Assembly (NCBI GenBank): GCA_023247155.1
Contig: JAHFGZ010000011.1
Coordinates: 17,972 to 28,791 of the forward strand
Direction: 5' to 3'
DNA length: 10,820 bases
Source of the DNA: Candidatus Omnitrophota bacterium
GTDB lineage: Bacteria; Omnitrophota; Gorgyraeia; Aquiviventales; Aquiviventaceae
Part shown: in pieces, positions 9,018 to 10,820 of the stretch
How the letters are laid out: every line of letters begins with the position of its first letter
Position numbering within the stretch: position 1 is the first letter of the stretch
The notes under the pieces: generated by a model
The model's input: the letters and a program-made list of their open reading frames with translations, nothing else
The model's database searches: none
What the model was told of the DNA's origin: nothing
Translations under genes and position numbers: made by a program

Positions 9018-9716
9018 ATGGATCCGACCGCTGGCTCTCCGACGATGCTCTTCCAGTCGGTCCTGTTGCTGTTGACGGGGCTTGTCCTTGGCATGCGGCA
9101 CGCCTTCGACCGCGACCACGTGGCGGCCGTCACCCACTTCATCTCGCTCGAGCCGGACCCACTCAAAAGCGCCTGGTTCGGCGTCCGCTGGGCGCTGGGG
9201 CATGCGATGACGGTGCTGGCCCTGGGCTCGCTCATCCTCATCCTGCATCTGAAATTCGATCCGGAGTTTGAGCGGTACGCCGAGTTAGCGGTAGGGGTGA
9301 CCTTGATTCTGTTAGGCCTCTGGCGGCTGGCGCTGCTGTGGCAAGAACGCCGCCACACCCATCGGCATGCCCACCTCCACAAGGAACACATCCATCCCCA
9401 CTCGCACGAACCGGGACGGGGCCATGTCCATCGGTTCGCCCCCACGCTTGTTGGCGTGGTGCATGGGGCATCCGGCACGGCCGAAGTGTTCATCCTGATT
9501 CCGATTACGCTCATCAGCACGACGTGGCTCGCCTACCTCTATATCGGCCTCTTCAGCCTGGGCTGCGCCTTCACCATGGGCTCGTATGGCTACGTCGTGG
9601 GCCGATTCTACCGGCGGGCCAGCGTGACGGGGCAGCGTCTCTATCGGGCGCTGGTCATCGTGACGTCCACCTCTGGGGTGGCCCTGGGCCTGGTATGGAT
9701 TCTCAAAAACCTGTAA
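9018..9716 (+). CDS. Nickel/cobalt-type membrane transporter with a His-rich loop
   Basis: This 232-residue membrane protein carries the HX4DH signature of nickel/cobalt transporters (H28-AFDR-D33-H34) in its first membrane helix. Hydrophobic segments lie at about 12-28, 55-76, 88-108, 140-163, 165-190 and 205-230. A cytoplasmic-type loop at 111-139 holds eleven histidines (H113 to H138) in alternating pattern, as in NicO/RcnA and some HupE/UreH-like proteins. It could import Ni/Co for an enzyme or export excess metal; the His-rich loop fits either. No Ni-enzyme gene is nearby. The first ATG, 9 nt after the ppc stop, is at 9018; an internal ATG at 9045 (MLFQSV) is an alternative start. Probably the last gene of the dehydrogenase-ppc unit. 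No terminator follows before the rrn promoter. Confidence 0.78.
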   Translation: MDPTAGSPTMLFQSVLLLLTGLVLGMRHAFDRDHVAAVTHFISLEPDPLKSAWFGVRWALGHAMTVLALGSLILILHLKFDPEFERYAELAVGVTLILLGLWRLALLWQERRHTHRHAHLHKEHIHPHSHEPGRGHVHRFAPTLVGVVHGASGTAEVFILIPITLISTTWLAYLYIGLFSLGCAFTMGSYGYVVGRFYRRASVTGQRLYRALVIVTSTSGVALGLVWILKNL

Positions 9717-9741
9717 CCCGGTCCGCCGACCAACTCCCCGC

Positions 9742-9770
9742 TTGACAACCATCCGGGCGGGTGCTAGGAT
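9742..9770 (+). promoter_or_regulatory. Strong sigma70-type promoter for the rrn operon
   Basis: A perfect -35 TTGACA (9742-9747), a 17-bp spacer and the -10 TAGGAT (9765-9770) preceded by TGC (extended -10) make this the best promoter in the window. The octamer AGCGTCGC follows directly. The predicted start is about 9777, giving an rRNA leader of about 208 nt. Confidence 0.75.
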
Positions 9771-9856
9771 AGCGTCGCCTGCGAAAGGACGGATCAGGCG
9801 TGAACAGCTAGGTTGATAATTCAGGCACGACCCAAGAACTTCTTTGGAAGGTTTGC

Positions 9857-9897
9857 AGAGCGCCTTCGAAAGAGGGCGCTCTTGTTTTGCTTTTTTT
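9857..9897 (+). terminator. Intrinsic terminator hairpin in the rrn leader
   Basis: Arms AGAGCGCCTTC (9857-9867) and GAGGGCGCTCT (9872-9882) form an 11-bp stem with one T-G wobble, capped by a GAAA tetraloop, followed by a T-rich run to 9897 broken only by a few G and C. It could end transcripts of the upstream transporter gene, but it also lies downstream of the only good rrn promoter, so it may attenuate rRNA transcription. Confidence 0.75.
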
Positions 9898-9900
9898 CGT

Positions 9901-9912
9901 CGCTCTTTGACA
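9901..9912 (+). promoter_or_regulatory. rrn boxA antitermination element
   Basis: CGCTCTTTGACA matches the boxA type found before bacterial 16S genes (E. coli TGCTCTTTAACA). NusB/NusE bind it in RNA to make RNA polymerase resistant to termination. It contains TTGACA but has no acceptable -10 box 16-18 bp downstream, so it is not called a promoter. Confidence 0.75.
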
Positions 9913-9931
9913 ATTCAGAGATGCTGCCTAC

Positions 9932-9949
9932 CCCCAGTCAACACTGGGG
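9932..9949 (+). other. Hairpin between boxA and 16S
   Basis: CCCCAGT and ACTGGGG form a perfect 7-bp stem with loop CAAC, about 20 nt after boxA. It may belong to the rRNA antitermination or processing structure; no poly-T follows, so it is not a terminator. Confidence 0.5.
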
Positions 9950-9984
9950 TTTCACCGGATCGATTCACCTCAACAGTGCGTTAT

Positions 9985-10820
<836 letters not shown>

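Larger units (their letters stand above)
9777..9984 (+). other. rRNA operon leader with terminator, boxA and hairpins
   Basis: This stretch between the rrn promoter and the mature 16S contains no gene. In order it holds an unassigned, partly foldable segment (9777-9856; a small hairpin CTTC/GAAG lies at 9839-9850), an intrinsic-terminator hairpin (9857-9897), a boxA site (9901-9912), and a 7-bp hairpin (9932-9949). The first 120 nt could be released as a small RNA if the terminator works. I do not recognise a known riboswitch in it. Confidence 0.55.

Noticed and set aside
9815..9820. GATAAT in the rrn leader as a -10 box
   Set aside because: No acceptable -35 box lies 16-18 bp upstream (GATCAG region), and it would still be upstream of the terminator.
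9777..9856. A c-di-GMP or guanidine riboswitch in the rrn leader
   Set aside because: CGAAAGGACGG at 9782-9792 is only loosely like parts of known classes; the conserved cores and the required pairing are absent.
9907..9935. TTGACA just upstream of 16S as a second rrn promoter
   Set aside because: At 16-17 bp spacing the -10 positions read TACCCC or ACCCCC, which lack the conserved last T, and the TTGACA belongs to a boxA motif (CGCTCTTTGACA).

Overview
The window is a GC-rich bacterial chromosome segment with every gene on the plus strand, ending inside a 16S rRNA gene. The visible part of the 16S has features of the Planctomycetes-Verrucomicrobia-Chlamydiae (PVC) side of the tree: a GGCTGCAGT stretch after the ACTCCTACGGGAG site, and a GTCCTAGCCGTAAACGATG stretch near the window end. 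My best guess is a member of Omnitrophota (OP3) or a close PVC relative. This rests on remembered signatures, not on a tree.

Positions 12-5272 form one probable operon. A promoter precedes queC (7-deazaguanine synthesis), followed by sdhC, sdhA and sdhB (a three-subunit, di-haem type-B succinate:quinone oxidoreductase or fumarate reductase) and a divergent YchF/Ola1-type P-loop NTPase gene that overlaps the end of sdhB. The genes abut or overlap, except between sdhA and sdhB. There a 143-bp, strongly palindromic, MITE-like element sits exactly at what looks like an ancestral ATGA stop/start overlap and now carries the sdhB ribosome binding site.

Positions 5269-9716 form a second unit with its own promoter: an NAD(P)-dependent beta-hydroxyacid dehydrogenase (3-hydroxyisobutyrate dehydrogenase/glyoxylate reductase family), phosphoenolpyruvate carboxylase (ppc) and a nickel/cobalt-type membrane transporter. 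The ppc frame contains an in-frame palindromic insertion of REP type in the position of the catalytic mobile loop. With SDH/FRD, PEP carboxylase and a small-acid reductase, the region is mainly concerned with C4-acid and anaplerotic metabolism.

Positions 9717-9984 hold the rrn control region: a strong sigma70-type promoter, a leader of about 210 nt with a complete intrinsic-terminator hairpin, then a boxA antitermination site and a hairpin. The 16S gene begins at about 9985 and runs off the window. I see no phage, CRISPR, toxin or defence genes. The unusual content is the palindromic elements at the sdhA/sdhB junction and inside ppc, the terminator in the rrn leader, and the degenerate YchF-type NTPase.
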